Source: Vesta saturnalis (lineage: Eukaryota > Arthropoda > Insecta > Coleoptera > Lampyridae). Taken from it: 64,000 nt of DNA. The notes beneath the pieces are model-generated. The model saw nothing but the letters and a program-made list of their open reading frames with translations, ran no database searches and was not told where the DNA came from. The stretch covers positions 1,691,001 to 1,755,000 of the forward strand of contig JARFJB010002472.1 in assembly GCA_036346205.1 (NCBI GenBank), read 5' to 3'. A program made the position numbers and the translations under genes. This document shows positions 21,840 through 35,384 of the stretch, piece after piece. Within the stretch, counting starts at the first letter, position 1. Each line of letters opens with the position of its first letter.

Positions 21840-22764
21840 GTAATATTGTATAAGAAATACTACAATACTTCCAAAAACAACGCAAGACACTAACAGTATA
21901 CAGCCCTGATAACGGACGTATAAAAAAGGCCGAAAAAACAAACTTTGAAAATAGTTTTTATCAAATATTCAGTTATGGGACACAAAACAAAAGTATTTTG
22001 TAACATATTCTCGAAAAAAGCCAGAGAAGTAAATTGTATTTGTAACAGTATGTGCTAAAAACTCACTCCTTCCCTGTTTTGTTGTACAACAACGGGTCCA
22101 TATTAACAAATTTTATCGAATAATAATCTGATTAACAGTGCATAGTTGGAACAAAATTCTGAAATCACATAAATGATTTAACTGTCTACATTTTTCCAAA
22201 GAAACAAAATATATTGAAGCTAAAGTAAAGTTTGTTACCTTGCAGTAGAGACAAAAAGAATAGATTATTTGTAAATTCTTTTAACCTAGTATCCGAACAA
22301 CTGATAAAATCTATAGTATGATTGCCGATATTCTCCGTAACACCTACACCTGTTATTTGATAAATAGATTTATCATACGTTTAATTTTTGCATTACATGT
22401 TAACCAAGTTAAGCAACCAGTCGCAACACTCTAGTCATTGTCCACAAATACATTACAGTTATGGAAGTATTCTCCTTCTTAGTAATCGCTAGATTTGATT
22501 GTTATGCAAAATAGAACACATAATAGTTATTTATGTGTTAAGGCCATAATGAGGTTTTTAGAGTCCGAACAGCTATTTAGTGCCCGGGCGCATTAAGCTA
22601 AACGATTCATTATTTTCTAATTCTTTATTACTCTAAGGAAAGTATGCGAATAACCGGTAAGTCGCCTAATTCGGTTACTAATTAGGAGTGTATCAGATTT
22701 CACCATATTACGTCGAAAAAATTTATAATAATAATTTCAAGCACGTATTTGGTAGGATTAGCTT
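21840..22764. other. AT-rich interval, nothing recognised
   Basis: No ORF of note and no repeat structure seen. It lies between the piggyBac N-terminus and the mariner remnant. Confidence 0.4.
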
Positions 22765-23175
22765 GGTGCCCAGTATTTTGAGTTGCTCAAACAGAAAGAA
22801 ACTGTTACTGCGGCTATCTACCGAACATAATTGATGAGATTGGCCCGAGTACTCAAGGAAAAGTGTGTCGAATACTACTTCAGACACAAAAAAATTATGG
22901 TCGTGCATGATAATGCTCCTCCACATGTTGCATCTTTGGTCAAAACCTATTTTGAAACACTTAAATGGAAAGTTATACCCCCCTTCCCTTCCCATATTCA
23001 TCAGAAAATGCTACTTCTGCTTTATACCTGTTTCGATCGATGACAAGTGGCCTGTCTGAGCAACACTTCACATCATACGAAGATTAAGCATTCTCCCGAT
23101 GCGGTATCCGTATGCTGCCAGAAAAATGAGAAAAATAAGTGGAAAGCGATAAACAATACTTCGAACAAAACAGTA
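22765..23175 (+). pseudogene. Mariner transposase remnant (C-terminal half)
   Basis: Across shifting frames it encodes YFELLKQKETVTAAIYR-like text (about 22770-22820), RLARVLKEKCVEYYFRHKK, the second catalytic region VVHDNAPPHVASLVKTYF, LKWKV(I)PPFPSH, SMTSGLSEQHFTSYED and the end region near VESDKQYFEQN (about 23140-23165). These are in the order of Mos1-like mariners (HDNA, then the PYSPD-APSDYHLF region). The third Asp block is scrambled (SHIHQKMLLLLY for the usual SPD-APSDYHLF). The N-terminal half is not visible upstream. It is a different lineage from the copies at 17130 and 32440. Confidence 0.75.
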
Positions 23176-23179
23176 CGTT

Positions 23180-24291
23180 CCTTTGATTCATAATAGATGC
23201 CCAATGACAAATGATAAAAAACGGCGGAAAATTATTTTTACACCTAATAATTTAAATGAAAAAGAAGTATTTGGTAAATGGAATTTCCTGTACGGCTTAA
23301 GTGACGAATTCTCTATATTTGTAAAATGAAAACACGTACTTGGACTATTTCATTTAATTTTTGTTTAAAGAGGTGCCACTGAACGTAAGTTATCATTCTT
23401 CAGTTATTTGTGAAATGTTATAGAGAATTTGACCATGATGGAGATTGCATTTATCTACATATTACCCTGCAAAAAAAGTCTAACGCTCACTTCAGATGGA
23501 CGCTGTTAGATTCCGATGCAGCTAAGGTGATGGTGTAAGAACCAAGACAAATGGTTTCTATGAACTATGGCGTTAATTAAATTTGATTTGGTTTTTAGAA
23601 AGAGAAGGGGAAAATGACATTAAAAATTTAGAAGCCAAACACAAGGCAAGTCTAACCTTTTATAAAACCTAGCGTATTGTAGCTTCGAACCAAAACAGAT
23701 TTTTTCAAAATGCTGGTGGATGAAATCGTTTGAAAGTATCTACTGAAAGGCAGAATCAATCAATGGTGACTAATAAATGACTCCACTTGCATATGTACGT
23801 ATGTTTCGGTAATATTTCAGTAAACAAATTTAATGATTTAGTATATCAAGGGTTACTACAAAAATAATAATACAATTATACGAATGAATATGTGACGAAA
23901 AACCCACTTTATATGGAAAATAAACAGAATATTTGCAGTACTATGAGGTGACATCTGTGTACATTGTGTCTTGTGTACATCCCATGGGAAAAATTTTGGA
24001 CTCTCTTAAATTACCTAACTTGGTCCAAAACACACAACAATTTGAAAGTGATTGAGCCCTTAATAGTAGATTGTTAAAATTAATCCATATTGAGAAAATA
24101 TGTGAATATTAATTTTGACAAAACACAAAAATTTTTCTAATGGCCCAATTAATATCGTATTGTCTTTGCCTGGAAAGGTTTAAATAAAAATGATATTATT
24201 TCTATTTGCAGTGACAGACAACTAACAATACGAGGGTGACTATAACACTGCATATTGAATACAACTAGTACTACAATAAAGATGAATTACT
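23180..24291. other. AT-rich interval, nothing recognised
   Basis: Many stops on both strands, and no repeats or family motifs seen. Confidence 0.4.
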
Positions 24292-24298
24292 ATATATA

Positions 24299-24362
<64 letters not shown>

Positions 24363-24366
24363 ACTG

Positions 24367-24418
<52 letters not shown>

Positions 24419-24660
24419 TGTGATGTGTGTGTGATGTGTGTGTGTGTGTGTGGTGTGTGTGTGGTTGGTGTCGTGCTACGTGGTGGTGCTGCGTGGGCGT
24501 GCGTGTTGATGCCTGTGCGTGCGTTCGTACGTGCGTGCGTGCGTTTGTGTATTTTGTGTGTGTGTGTGTGTGTTTTTTGCGTGCGTGTGTGTGTGCGTGC
24601 GTGTGTTGCGTGCGTGCTGCGTGCGTGCGTGAGTGCGTGCGTGCGTGCTGTGGTGCGTGG

Positions 24661-24704
<44 letters not shown>

Positions 24705-24718
24705 TGGTGTGTGTGTGT
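24292..24718. repeat. Compound microsatellite (TA)n-(GT)n-(GCGT)n
   Basis: About 65 bp of TA is followed by a long GT run (about 24369-24460) and then GCGT-rich tetramers to about 24716. The two long Cys/Val-rich ORFs across it are artefacts of the repeat. Long alternating purine-pyrimidine tracts of this kind can adopt left-handed DNA in vitro; any function here is speculation. Confidence 0.95.
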
Positions 24719-25408
24719 ATTACTTAGAGGAACTTACCGTAATTTGGCTGTATAGCTATCATAACAATGCAGCCTTTGTTTCCTACCAATTTCGTGGGTG
24801 GAATTAATTTTCGGGGCAATGTACGGTCTAAACTATGATTTTATACAATTGATTTGCTGTGCGGTTAGATATTATCGCATTATGCGTAACTACAAGCATA
24901 GAGGTGTACGATTTCTCATCCATGTGTATAACTAGGTCCAGATTACCTTTTTGGAATTTTGGTTGACTTGAATGCGTTCAAGAGACACGTAGTCTGCCAC
25001 TTTATTATTTTAACTACCTTGACAGTACACCCCAACATATTTTTGGTATTTCATCTAATAGGAAGGCTATTTACTTACTGATAACCTGAATAACGCTCAT
25101 TTCAGTTTACCTGTTCCTTGTAACTGATATGTTGAGCATTTTACTATGGAAGTGTAGTAATTATTCCACAAAGATGTAAGAATACAAACCTACAGAGATT
25201 AATGTATTACGTGCCACCAAAAAAAACACATGAGTGCCGTCACTTTAAAGTTGCGGGGTTGATGCCGATTTTCTTATTGCTGGTATATAGTATTTTTAGT
25301 TCTTCAATTTGACTTTGGTTAGTTACAATTGGATAATAAATGACTCGGCTATCGTAATGTTGTTTTATGACATAGTTATTAAAACTTAATAATACAATAT
25401 CAGTTTAA

Positions 25409-25871
25409 CCCTTCACCACTTATAAGCAATTTGACAGATCTGAAGTTGACACTATCCCTGCTTCTAAAATGTAAGCTAATCAGGCGAGTTCTTCTGGCCA
25501 TTCTCCATACTGACGTTACGCTCAGCCCATTTAGTACCACTTTGACTTGTATGTCAGCGTGTCGTTTCACGAGAGCCATTTCCATCTTGGAGATCGCCGC
25601 TTTCAAACTTTTAAAGTCGTGTTTTTCCTTTGAATGTATTAGAGTATTTGTATAGTTCACAATTTATATTGTTATTTTAGTCATTTACTGCATTTTCTAC
25701 ATACATTTATAATAAATAACACTTGTTTTTTAACTTGTGAACTGAATAAAGTTCTTAGTTAAACTTGTGTTGTATATATAAATTTTAACCTTTATAACGA
25801 TTAGAGTGCGTGGCGATCCGACAGATCACTACGTGTGGTAATTTACAGTGAATGCCGTGTGTGGTAAAAGG
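25409..25871. mobile_element. Possible piggyBac-type MITE with TTAA flanks
   Basis: TTAA at 25405-25408 is followed by CCCTTCACCAC, and the other end reads GTGGTAAAAGG before TTAA at 25872-25875; the two ends match as inverted repeats at 9 of 11 positions. A GTGTGGTAA motif also occurs inside near 25834. The size (463 bp) and TTAA borders fit a non-autonomous piggyBac. The 86-codon minus ORF inside (25400-25660) matches no family I know. The short inverted repeats could be chance. Confidence 0.45.
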
Positions 25872-25879
25872 TTAAGCAT

Positions 25880-26759
25880 TGTATTGCATGCAGTTTATTT
25901 ATTTACTAATTTAATTTTTGTTCTTGCATGTTACAGTACATTATAACGTGTTTACATTTGTTCATTCATTACGTTGCCCATAACAAATTAGGGTAACGGG
26001 AGTAATGGAGATTTATTATTGTAGACCGATTTGATTCGATAAGAAGTCATGACAACAATAAAATGTGATCAAGCAAATATGCTGTGCCTGTTTTTTTTTT
26101 AAGGAATTCGATATTGAGTGCTTTCCATGCATTCGAAAAGTACTAACAGAATTCATAACAAATATAGTTGTAACCTGATAAAGTTTTATTAAATGCATGA
26201 AGATGATGGTACATACAAATTTATTTTGAATAAGGGCATATAAAATCAATTCAAGTATAAATATCTGACGTGCAGCAACACCTTTCAACCTACAAAGCTG
26301 AAATTGGAAGAAATGAAATAAAACATCTTTTAGGATAATTATGCAACTTTCTTTGTAATACTGTGATGATGAAAACAGGCAATGTTGTAAAATCAATAGT
26401 AATAATATAAGTCAAATGGAGGTTACGTATAGATACTAACGTGAAGAAAAATTCCGAAGTCACCGTTCTATAAGAATATGCAAAATACAGCTTAATCGGT
26501 TAAAATTCTATGTAATTACTATATAAGACTTAACTTAGTTTTAAACAATAATGTTTACACATTTTGCTATAAGGTTGGTCATTATAGAGAACCAAAAAAA
26601 ATTGAACTAAGAGGAATATTTGATAAAATCCGAAAACTGCGCCAAATAAACCCTTCATCACTGTGTGCCGATTCTCACGATGGGCATCATCTTGTGACGG
26701 TTCTTTTTGTCCGGCGTTCTGTTGGCGATCGTTTTGTAACCTGCGACTATTACCTTGCT
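25880..26759. other. AT-rich interval, nothing recognised
   Basis: A 126-codon minus ORF (26016-26396) has no recognisable motif or domain and is read as chance. Confidence 0.4.
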
Positions 26760-28281
26760 TGCATACACCTGGCTACAAAGAATAATATTTGGGTTCTTTT
26801 TCAATATTTTATAATTTCAAATCATTGACTAAAAATTTTATATTGTTTTTATGAAAATATGGAATGATTCCATTTTAACTAATTGGTTTTAATTTATAAA
26901 GGTAACGTTCATTAACTAAACTTTACTTTTATCGTTATCACATTTCTGTTTGTGTAAATGAACATTGCTTAACAAATTCCTTTCTCCTCTTATCGGGACG
27001 CTCCAGCTAGTTCAATAATGTAATAAATGGTTATTGTTATCAAACTTATCATATATTAAAATTATCCTCAATCTGATGTTATTAATTACTTGTATTTTCT
27101 AATTAATTGAACTTGCTTCCTTCAGTATTTACTTACTCAGTGTTTGTTTAAGATTTTTAAGATTTGTAACAGTCAATAATAAAAATAAAGCAAAAGTGAT
27201 AACATTTAATTAAGCCAAATTCTAAATGCAGACTGTTTTGCTTACAGTACATATATAAATATCAAACCTATAACGTAAAATAATATTTTTAAAACTAACA
27301 TGTAACAATAAAATCTTTTTTTCCGTTTAATTTTGTTGTTCAAGTTCAAACTTAAATAAAATCAAACACATAAATGTTTTATTTATTCACACAATCAAAA
27401 GGTTCTTACTTGTTACTTTCCTTGAAATTGGACCGGTGAAGAGGCCTCAAATAGATTATAGACTGCTGCCGCCTTGCTCTCTTTGTTACTTTGAATATCT
27501 TCTTTGGATATGTGTTGGGAATGAATACAATTCTAATGTTCTTCCCACAATTTAATGATTTTTGTAAATAATTGCTCGATAGATTTAGACTATCCAATTT
27601 TTACTTAATTGTTCAGTTTTAATTACAAACGGTCTGCGCGCAAAATGCAAGCGAGCTACGAACGGCTATGTTTTTAATTATCAATGTTTTTTGGTTATTA
27701 CACTTTATATATCGATCTATTATACTGGATCGATTGTCTTATTTTACATTAACACTCGCTATCGAAACGCCAACTTGAAACACTTTCAATACGCACTTAA
27801 ACTGCGATTGTAAATTATTGCGTAATATTTTTATTATCATCAACTTGATAACATTTATACTTTAATCCGTTTCAGCTTTTCCTCCCATTAATAAGCAAAA
27901 TATCACTTATATTCTCTTAACACAATACTAACTGGATGTTCGTTATAGTTTCACAATTTTAATTGCAGCATACCTTAGGCTGCAGCAATCGCCTTCTAAC
28001 CGTCTGGTTACTTCCAACCAACTCTGATTTCTTACTTAATTCGATTGATTAAGATATACACGTCATTATGATACCGTCTCTATTTGCTGCCATCTACAAA
28101 ACAGTCATGACCCGCAAATTTCCGCGTATATTTAAAGACTTTCCAATCTAATATGTAAATACTCGTCGAAACAAACTCAAGCTTTTCATCTTTATATTAA
28201 TTACAACTACACACAAATAATCAAAAACTATTTAATGTCATATAACAGCGCGAAATTAGAATTTCTAATGCCTCCATTACA
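26760..28281 (-). repeat. Diverged 1.5-kb repeat, copy 1 (LTR-like)
   Basis: This region aligns by eye with 33535-35025 in the same orientation. Shared blocks include CAAAGAATA followed by GGTTCTTTT and TATTGTTTTTGTGAAAA near the left, a CTTACTTGT(T/C)ACTTT block and GACCGGTGA in the middle, CAACCAACTCT near the right, and an AATTTCTNNNNCCNCCNTTACA right end. Read on the minus strand both copies start TGTAA(T/C)GG, a typical LTR start. I call it an old LTR or other dispersed repeat. The sequence right of it (28282 on) has no clear polypurine tract, so it may be a solo LTR. Confidence 0.5.
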
Positions 28282-31200
28282 ACTGCCGTTAGATATCTCC
28301 CAAAGTCTAATCAGCTCCAAAAATAAACTAAATTCTTCAACTTCAAGTACTTACGTCTTTTCGCCCTGGAATTCTAAGAAATATATTTATAAGCAGAAAA
28401 CCTGACCTGTCTATTTCACAACAGTGTTTATCTTATCAGAACTTTTAAATTGTACGGTCAAATTGGCCGCTACCGTACTTCCAGTAGTAATTTTAGTCTA
28501 AAATGAAAAATAACGTCGTAACCATGTCATAAAGTCATAAAAGTACAACAATACGGCTTAAGTAAATATGAAGATGTTGATGCTGAAAAATTCATAAACG
28601 CCTCCGACTTTCCAGTGTTAATTACAACATTAATTTTTTTAAAGGAGTAACTATTATCTTGTAGTAAAGTGTTTAGGCCTTTGTACTAGAGCTTTGATTC
28701 TCTTGATATCGTTGATCAGTTCCTAGTTTCTATTAAAACTTCTTTCAGTAGGTTTCCGGTAAACCCTAAAAATTTGTTGTAGACGTTTACAACGGTATAT
28801 TTTCATTAGTTTTCCTATCTATGGTAAATGAGATTGGTTTTGGTACTTAGTAATTAAAAAAAGGCATAATGATACGTCTTAATTTTATTTTTAACGTTTA
28901 CCTGTACTATAAAGTAAATTATTTACCACTTGACTGTTTATTCATCACAGCATTGCAAAGATTATAACAAATAAAAATTGTTGCTCGGAAGCCAACTTAT
29001 GTTATAACTACAATTTTCAGGCGAGTCAACTCAAAACGATATTGTTATACAAAAACAAGAATTTAAAATATTATTGATATACAGTAATATGCACATACAA
29101 CAGTGTACACTACAGCTTAACTCATCGGAGGCAAAAGCTAAGATACTGCAAATTGAGAATTCTTTTCTTTATCAACAGGTCATAAGGAAAGGAAGATTCA
29201 CCGCAGTGCATTGGTCAGGCGCCATTCACTTTTTTGTTAAAGAATAAACGAGAAATGGTACTTTAGTATCACGTCATATGTAAACTTATAAAACAAATAC
29301 AAGAGATGTATTTATTTGTACGTTGAATTAATCAAAATAATATCAACTGATTCACTTCAGCATGCAAATGGAATTGTATATAAACTTTTCACAAAGCTTT
29401 ATGATAAACAAACCCGTAATAGATACATAAAACATACACCTTTACGTAAAATTATAACTGAATAAGGTCAATGTGACAACTAAAATTTATGACAAAATAA
29501 CGGTGAGGTATTTTTATCTTCACAAAACAGTAAGTAACTGAAGTCTTTTTTCTTTCACTAAAACTGTATTAAACTTTTCGGAACAATATTAAACTAGCTT
29601 GACTTTAATTTTTTTAAATTAATTTATTTAATTTTTCCACTTGATAGCCTTGTAACAAACTTCGAACGTGGATTCACCTCTATGTAGGCAACTTAACGTT
29701 CATTTCGTGCAGCGTGTATTGCATATCTGGTTGCATAAGAACATGCATTTAATTATTTTAATTAGAACTTGTACTCATATCGTTTGCCTTGTTTTTGTGC
29801 GATACTGAAAGGTAGTAGAGCATCCATTTTTGCTCTGTTAAATATTTTTTATTAAAAAGTGTTGTAAATTTTACCGTGATTTGTTTGAAGTTATTTTACA
29901 ATGCTTGAGACGTTTGCATTTCAGTCACTTTTACTTTTACCTTTATTTTTAATTTTTACTTTAACGCAATTAATCATTTTACCGTTAATCCAATTTACGG
30001 TATTAGTACGATTAATCAAGCGTGAGATTTATTCATTTATTCATAAAGCATACAAATCCAGATTTATGCCAACCCTGAGGTAATATTACGCAACAATTAC
30101 CAAAATGCTGACCCAGCATGCAGCCATTTCGTTATCTACAGTGTGACCAATAATACGGTATTCTGATTCCATTAAGTACTCACAATATTTATTATTCATT
30201 AGGTTATAACGTTACTAACATTATTATTAAGGTATTTCAGTTTAGGCTTAAATATAGGGTGTGTAATAAAATTTGTTATTGTAGAAATTTTCTTTTAACT
30301 TTATTGTATAATGGTTTACTTGTTTATTCCATATTTAAAAACAAGTTGGCGTCCGAGTATTTAACAACTAGTTTAAGGAAGAGGCAACCCCGATTTTAAA
30401 GTGAACATATCTAGGTACAAGTAAATATTTTTTCGTTAATAAGGCAAATCGCTAATTTTAAGAATTTGGCCCACTTTAATCTACGACTGAGCATAAGGCA
30501 CAAAATCTTCCAGTTATTACCCAAACTGTTAAGTAGCTGAAATATGTAGCCATGGGTGTAGAAGTATACATATAGAACTTTAGGGCTGTACAGCCTAATT
30601 GCACAAGAAGGGTTATGTACATACGGTCTTGCAATAAAAATACCAGATGATGTACAATTGTACAAAACTTCATTTGTTTACGATATGCTAAGGCATATAA
30701 TCAACATAAAGATACAGCATTTTTTAATAACCTGAAGGTCAACGTAATGCATTATCCAAATAAAGTAAGCAAACTAGGTGGGGTTTCGCTGCGGCATACT
30801 AAGAACAAACGGCCACTTATCTGGGTTATAGATTTAACGATACACCAAAAGAAAAGGTACCCTGAACTCAACTTGAAAATGAAGTGTTTCGGCTTCTATG
30901 TAACTAAAATAACAGCCACCACACCATATTGTTCAAGCTTCGCTTCGCCCACGCTCCTTTCAATGCGCAATTAACTCGTAAATATTCAGTTTACGAAAAT
31001 TTCTTGAAATAGTACGGGACCAAGAATTTCTTGAAACACAGGTGGAATTTCGTTATTAGATTTAATAAATTAATACAAAAAATGTAATGTAAGATAGTTG
31101 CATACCTTCTTCATTAACGTACGAATGCATCCTAATGCAATACAAACGTAAATAAATCTGTATCATCGCCGCAAAAAAACAAAATATACACTATTCAATA

Positions 31201-32429
31201 CAACACTAACAATAAGATATCAACATATTAACTAAAATTCAATTATTGGAGAAAAAATACTATTATATGCTTAAATATATCCTCAAGATGTAAATAAATT
31301 TTTAAATAACAACATACATTAAAAATTTTTATATAAGTAACGATGGCCAAAGAATTGACACGTTACAATCCTCTATAAAAATGAGAATAATAAACGTACT
31401 CTTTTCGTTTTCTATGTGCAATTACTAGAGCCTTTAAATAGTAACGAACGTCATTTCTTGGTAGATTTGCTATAATTTAACTAGACCCTTAATTGTTTTT
31501 AATTGTGAATCCTGTGCCATTTTTGAACTAAAGTTTTTCACAAGTCTGCACTAACATAATAACAAATTACTTGTAGTATTCTATATTGCTAGCTTTCGTC
31601 CGTTAGAAGGTGTCCCGATTTCCCATTTTCAAGGTAATTTCATAATACTTAGTTTATTAGTTCGAAGTAACACCTGTTGAAATAAAATTTAGGTTATACA
31701 CTGTGTCCAAGATAACGATTTTCACTATGGGGATCTCGGAAATGGTAATAGATATAACTCCGGTTAACTGGTAAAAAGTTGTGTAATTAGGGGACCAATA
31801 AAACAACATAAAAAATCGATGGTGTGATTTTTCGTTTTTGAGATCTCTGTTTTATTTTTTCTGGCGTTATTATAAATACTAAAGCAAAAATACAAACACT
31901 TCTTGAGAGCAACTTTTTACGGGATTTAACATGGCATAGTCAGTTTTTCAATCGGACGTTTCTTATTTTTATAGTCACCATCAACTTATTTTTTCTTAAA
32001 TACGGTCCTGATATTTTGAAAACTGATTTTTAAATGTTTTTTATCGAAAACTCTGCAATGTATCACATTTGATGGTCTGAACCTTTTATGGACCAGCATC
32101 ACGAAATTCTTTAATACAGACCTGCTTTTTCAAGAAGTTGATGCAGTAATTTTCCTGTATGATTATTACACATCATAATAAAGTTTCTTAATATTAGAAG
32201 TTAACAGCAACAGACAAATTACGGTAAAAGGAAAAACTACTAATTCCTTTTGTTTTTAGTGTAAATGAAAGTAAGAATTACTTACTTATAAGTCTCATAG
32301 TAGTTGTTCAAAACGTTCTCAATTATTTTACAACCACAAATAACACGGTCTTACAGGCGAATTCAAAACATTGCGAAGCATTTGAGGCGTAATACTTACA
32401 AATGCTTCGAGAGCTAAGTTTCGCAATTA
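28282..32429. other. Long AT-rich interval with no recognised gene
   Basis: Short ORFs only (29901-30083, 30411-30665, 30747-30974), none with a known motif. If the flanking 1.5-kb repeats are LTRs of one element, this would be its internal region, but no gag or pol trace is visible. Confidence 0.4.
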
Positions 32430-32439
32430 TTGCAATTTT

Positions 32440-33316
32440 AAATATTGTGTGGGCAAATATAATTTTTACATATCCCCAGAGAAAAAAGTCAAGAAGTGTT
32501 ATATCGGGGTATCGCGCAGGCCATCTTAATCTCGAAAATGCTCCAATCCATCTCGCTCGAAACCTTGCCGATAAATATTCCTGGACGGCTCTGGAATTAT
32601 GTATCGGAGCACCTTGGAATAACCAATAATCTTCAACTTGAGATAATCAGCTAAAGCTGCTTCTACTTCATTTTCTAATAAATTTTGGTAGCGTTCAGAA
32701 TTTAACGTTATAGAAAAATTGACCTATTATTAGCATTCGGAATACTGCAGACCACCGAAACGGTGTGTCTGTCTGTGCCCTTTATACACTCTAGGATTTT
32801 CTTTCGCCCAATAGTGAGTATTTCCTCTATTGAAAATTCCATTATTGGTGTCCCGACTTTCATCCGATCAAATTATTTTGTATGGAAATTGCTCATTATC
32901 GGTACATTGCCTGGTATACCATTCACAGAACCCTCTGAGCCTCGCTGAATCCCCTGACAAGTTTTAAATTAAAATGGACCTATTTTTTCTTTTTGTAAAA
33001 TAAAATGAGCAGTAAAATGGGTCATTCCCATTTTTGTTCAACGCGTCGTGTAGAAATTTCTGGATTTTCCGTAACAGCAGATAAAACATTATTTTGCTTT
33101 TTCTTCATTGCAAGTTTCATTACGGGAATTTACATGTTTTTTAAGTACGTCATGTTCTCTTAAATTGACTAACAAGTTCCTAATTGTGGTTTTATGAGGC
33201 TTTTGTCTCTCTTGATATTTGTTTAAATACATGCGTTCCGTTTCTTTGGAATTTCGTTGACATAGTACGTAACACGACCGCGTATCATATTTTTCTACAT
33301 TTGAAAATTGCGCCAT
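32440..33316 (-). pseudogene. Mariner-like transposase pseudogene with DUF4817-type N-terminus
   Basis: Starting at the ATG at 33316 on the minus strand, residues 1-60 read MAQFSNVEKYDTRSCYVLCQ, ERMYLNKYQERQKPHKTTI and NLREHDVLKKHVN, the helix-turn-helix DNA-binding region of this family. After frame changes come DESRDTNNGIFNRGNTHYWA (about 32860, first Asp block, with SR for AT), TLNSERYQNLLENEVE, LFQGAPIHNSRAVQEYLSAR (second block, QG where QDG is usual, so the Asp is lost) and WPARYPDITLLDFFLWGYVK (third block, about 32460). It spans nearly the full protein but has multiple breaks. It is the same family as the remnant at 17130, in the opposite orientation. Confidence 0.82.
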
Positions 33317-33534
33317 ACTTAACTAATTCAGAGTTAAATACTACTATCAGCTATATACAAAATTATGGTAGATACTGATTTACTTTAAAGCCGTCTGTTT
33401 TTATTTCTTTCAAAGCCGCCAGTTTTTATTTATTCTTTTTTAGAACATCACATCGTTATAATATCACAGATAGAACTGTAAGATATTATTTATCTCTGGA
33501 GAGTCATGAAAAACTCTATCAGCTTCGACCTGGT

Positions 33535-35025
33535 CCTTTTTGTTTGTTCAAAGAATAAATTGTAGGTTCTTTTACAATTTCAAAATCATTTAATAAACAT
33601 TTATATTGTTTTTGTGAAAACTTCAAATGGTTACCTGTTAATTTAATTTGGATAGTTTCACTTTCTAGGAATATTATTCATTTAATTAAAGGTTATTTTA
33701 CTTGCTATCAGGTTTCAGTTTGAGTCAATATACTCGATGTTTGCTTTACCAAATTTCTCTCTTGTTTGTTTACGCCGGATAACTTGTTTATTAAAAGAAA
33801 TGATTATTGTTCTCAATTACCAAATTTATATTCAACTTGATTTGCTTTAAGATATATGTAATTTGTAACTTTATTGAAATTACTTCTTTCAGTATTAAAG
33901 CTTTTAGTATTCGCAATGGTATCAATGAAAGTAAATCAAAACGTTATACTTATTTAATTAACTTGAAACTCAAGAAAATGCACAAATGCTTAACACATAA
34001 AAACAATTCTATTATTATATTTAATGTTCTTATGATCTAACATGTATAAGTGATTTTTGTATCATCAGTGAATGAAATGGGTTTCGGTCAGCGTTTATAT
34101 TTTAAACACAAATTCAAAGGAAAATAAAACGCATACACGTTGCTTTTATTATACAGGTTTCAATCTTACTTGTCACTTTTTCGAAGGCCGATGACGTAAT
34201 TACTGCGTTCCTAGACCGGTGATTCGGGAGCCGTACTTTTTTTGTTACCAATTGTCTTCATTGGAAGCTAGTCGTTGACTTGCACAATTCCAATTGTCTT
34301 TCCAACGATTTATTGGTTCTGTGAATATTCGCTGGTTATATTTATAGTTGTTACTTATCAATTTAATTGTTTAAGTTTCACTACGAATAGCATGCAAAAC
34401 AAATGCAATGCTGAATCGTAATATTATCGTGTTATTCTTCTTTTTTTACTGATTAACCAATTTAGGCCGGTCACTGTACTTTATGTCGTTCGTTTACTAT
34501 TTAAATGTAGTCATGTAGGACCTCCAATATTCACGAAACAAATAATTTACTCCTTTATAGCGTCACCTTTCTTCTTCTCACTTATATTCACTATAGCCTT
34601 TTATAATTTTAGTAAGGAAGGTATTTTTACTTCTTCCCGATTACACACTAACTTTTATCTTAATTTAGAGGTTCGCGTGACTGTATACTACGGTCACTCG
34701 TGTCTCGGCAACGAGCACACTCTTTGGTTAATCTCAACCAACTCTCACTACTTACTTAAACTAACTACTTACTGCAAGTCATGCTAACAGTTCATTCCCC
34801 CTTCTACAATTCATTTATGCATTTGTATATTGCCGCGTTTAGTTTAAATATTTTCTAATTAAATGTGTACCTAACTTACTGAAGTAAATTCAATCTTCTA
34901 GTTTTAATATTAAATAAACTTGTATATACACAATAAACAATCATTTCCTAATCTGTAAAATACCATATAACTATAAAATATTATTTAATATAGGGCGAAA
35001 TTTAAATTTCTCAGGCACCGTTACA
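33535..35025 (-). repeat. Diverged 1.5-kb repeat, copy 2 (LTR-like)
   Basis: Partner of 26760-28281. Its right end reads CACCGTTACA, i.e. TGTAACGGTGCC on the minus strand, the start of a plausible LTR. Similarity to copy 1 stops at this same point in both copies, which supports a true element boundary. The left edge is approximate. The 77-codon ORF at 33807-34040 is low-complexity and not convincing. Confidence 0.5.
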
Positions 35026-35384
35026 CTCATGTTTATATTAATTTCTGTTATCTTTCCAACGTTTTCCCCGATATTTAAAGAAAAGCTTTTAAATTTGGTG
35101 TATACTGTATGAAAGTCCATCTCGGTCGTTTATTAGAATTTTGGTCCGTAACATCAAAAAGCAGGGTTGTGAATAGGGGGTACTTTCATGAATAATTTTT
35201 TCGGTGTCTCCAGCCATTTCGCAGATATTTGGAAAGACCTATGTTTTTAATTTTGTAGATTGAGCTTAAAACGAGATTTGGATCTAGAAGATAGGACTGA
35301 CTCTCTACGCTAATCTAGCGACCTTGGATTTTTGGGGTTTGTTTCTTAGCTAAATAAATAAACTTTGTTGTTCGTTTCTTAGCT

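Noticed and set aside
21507..21893. 128-codon plus-strand ORF
   Set aside because: It is antisense to the acidic N-terminus of the piggyBac A pseudogene, which explains it.
24371..24807. Long Cys/Val-rich open frames
   Set aside because: They lie in the GT and GCGT microsatellite; periodic sequence gives open frames by default.
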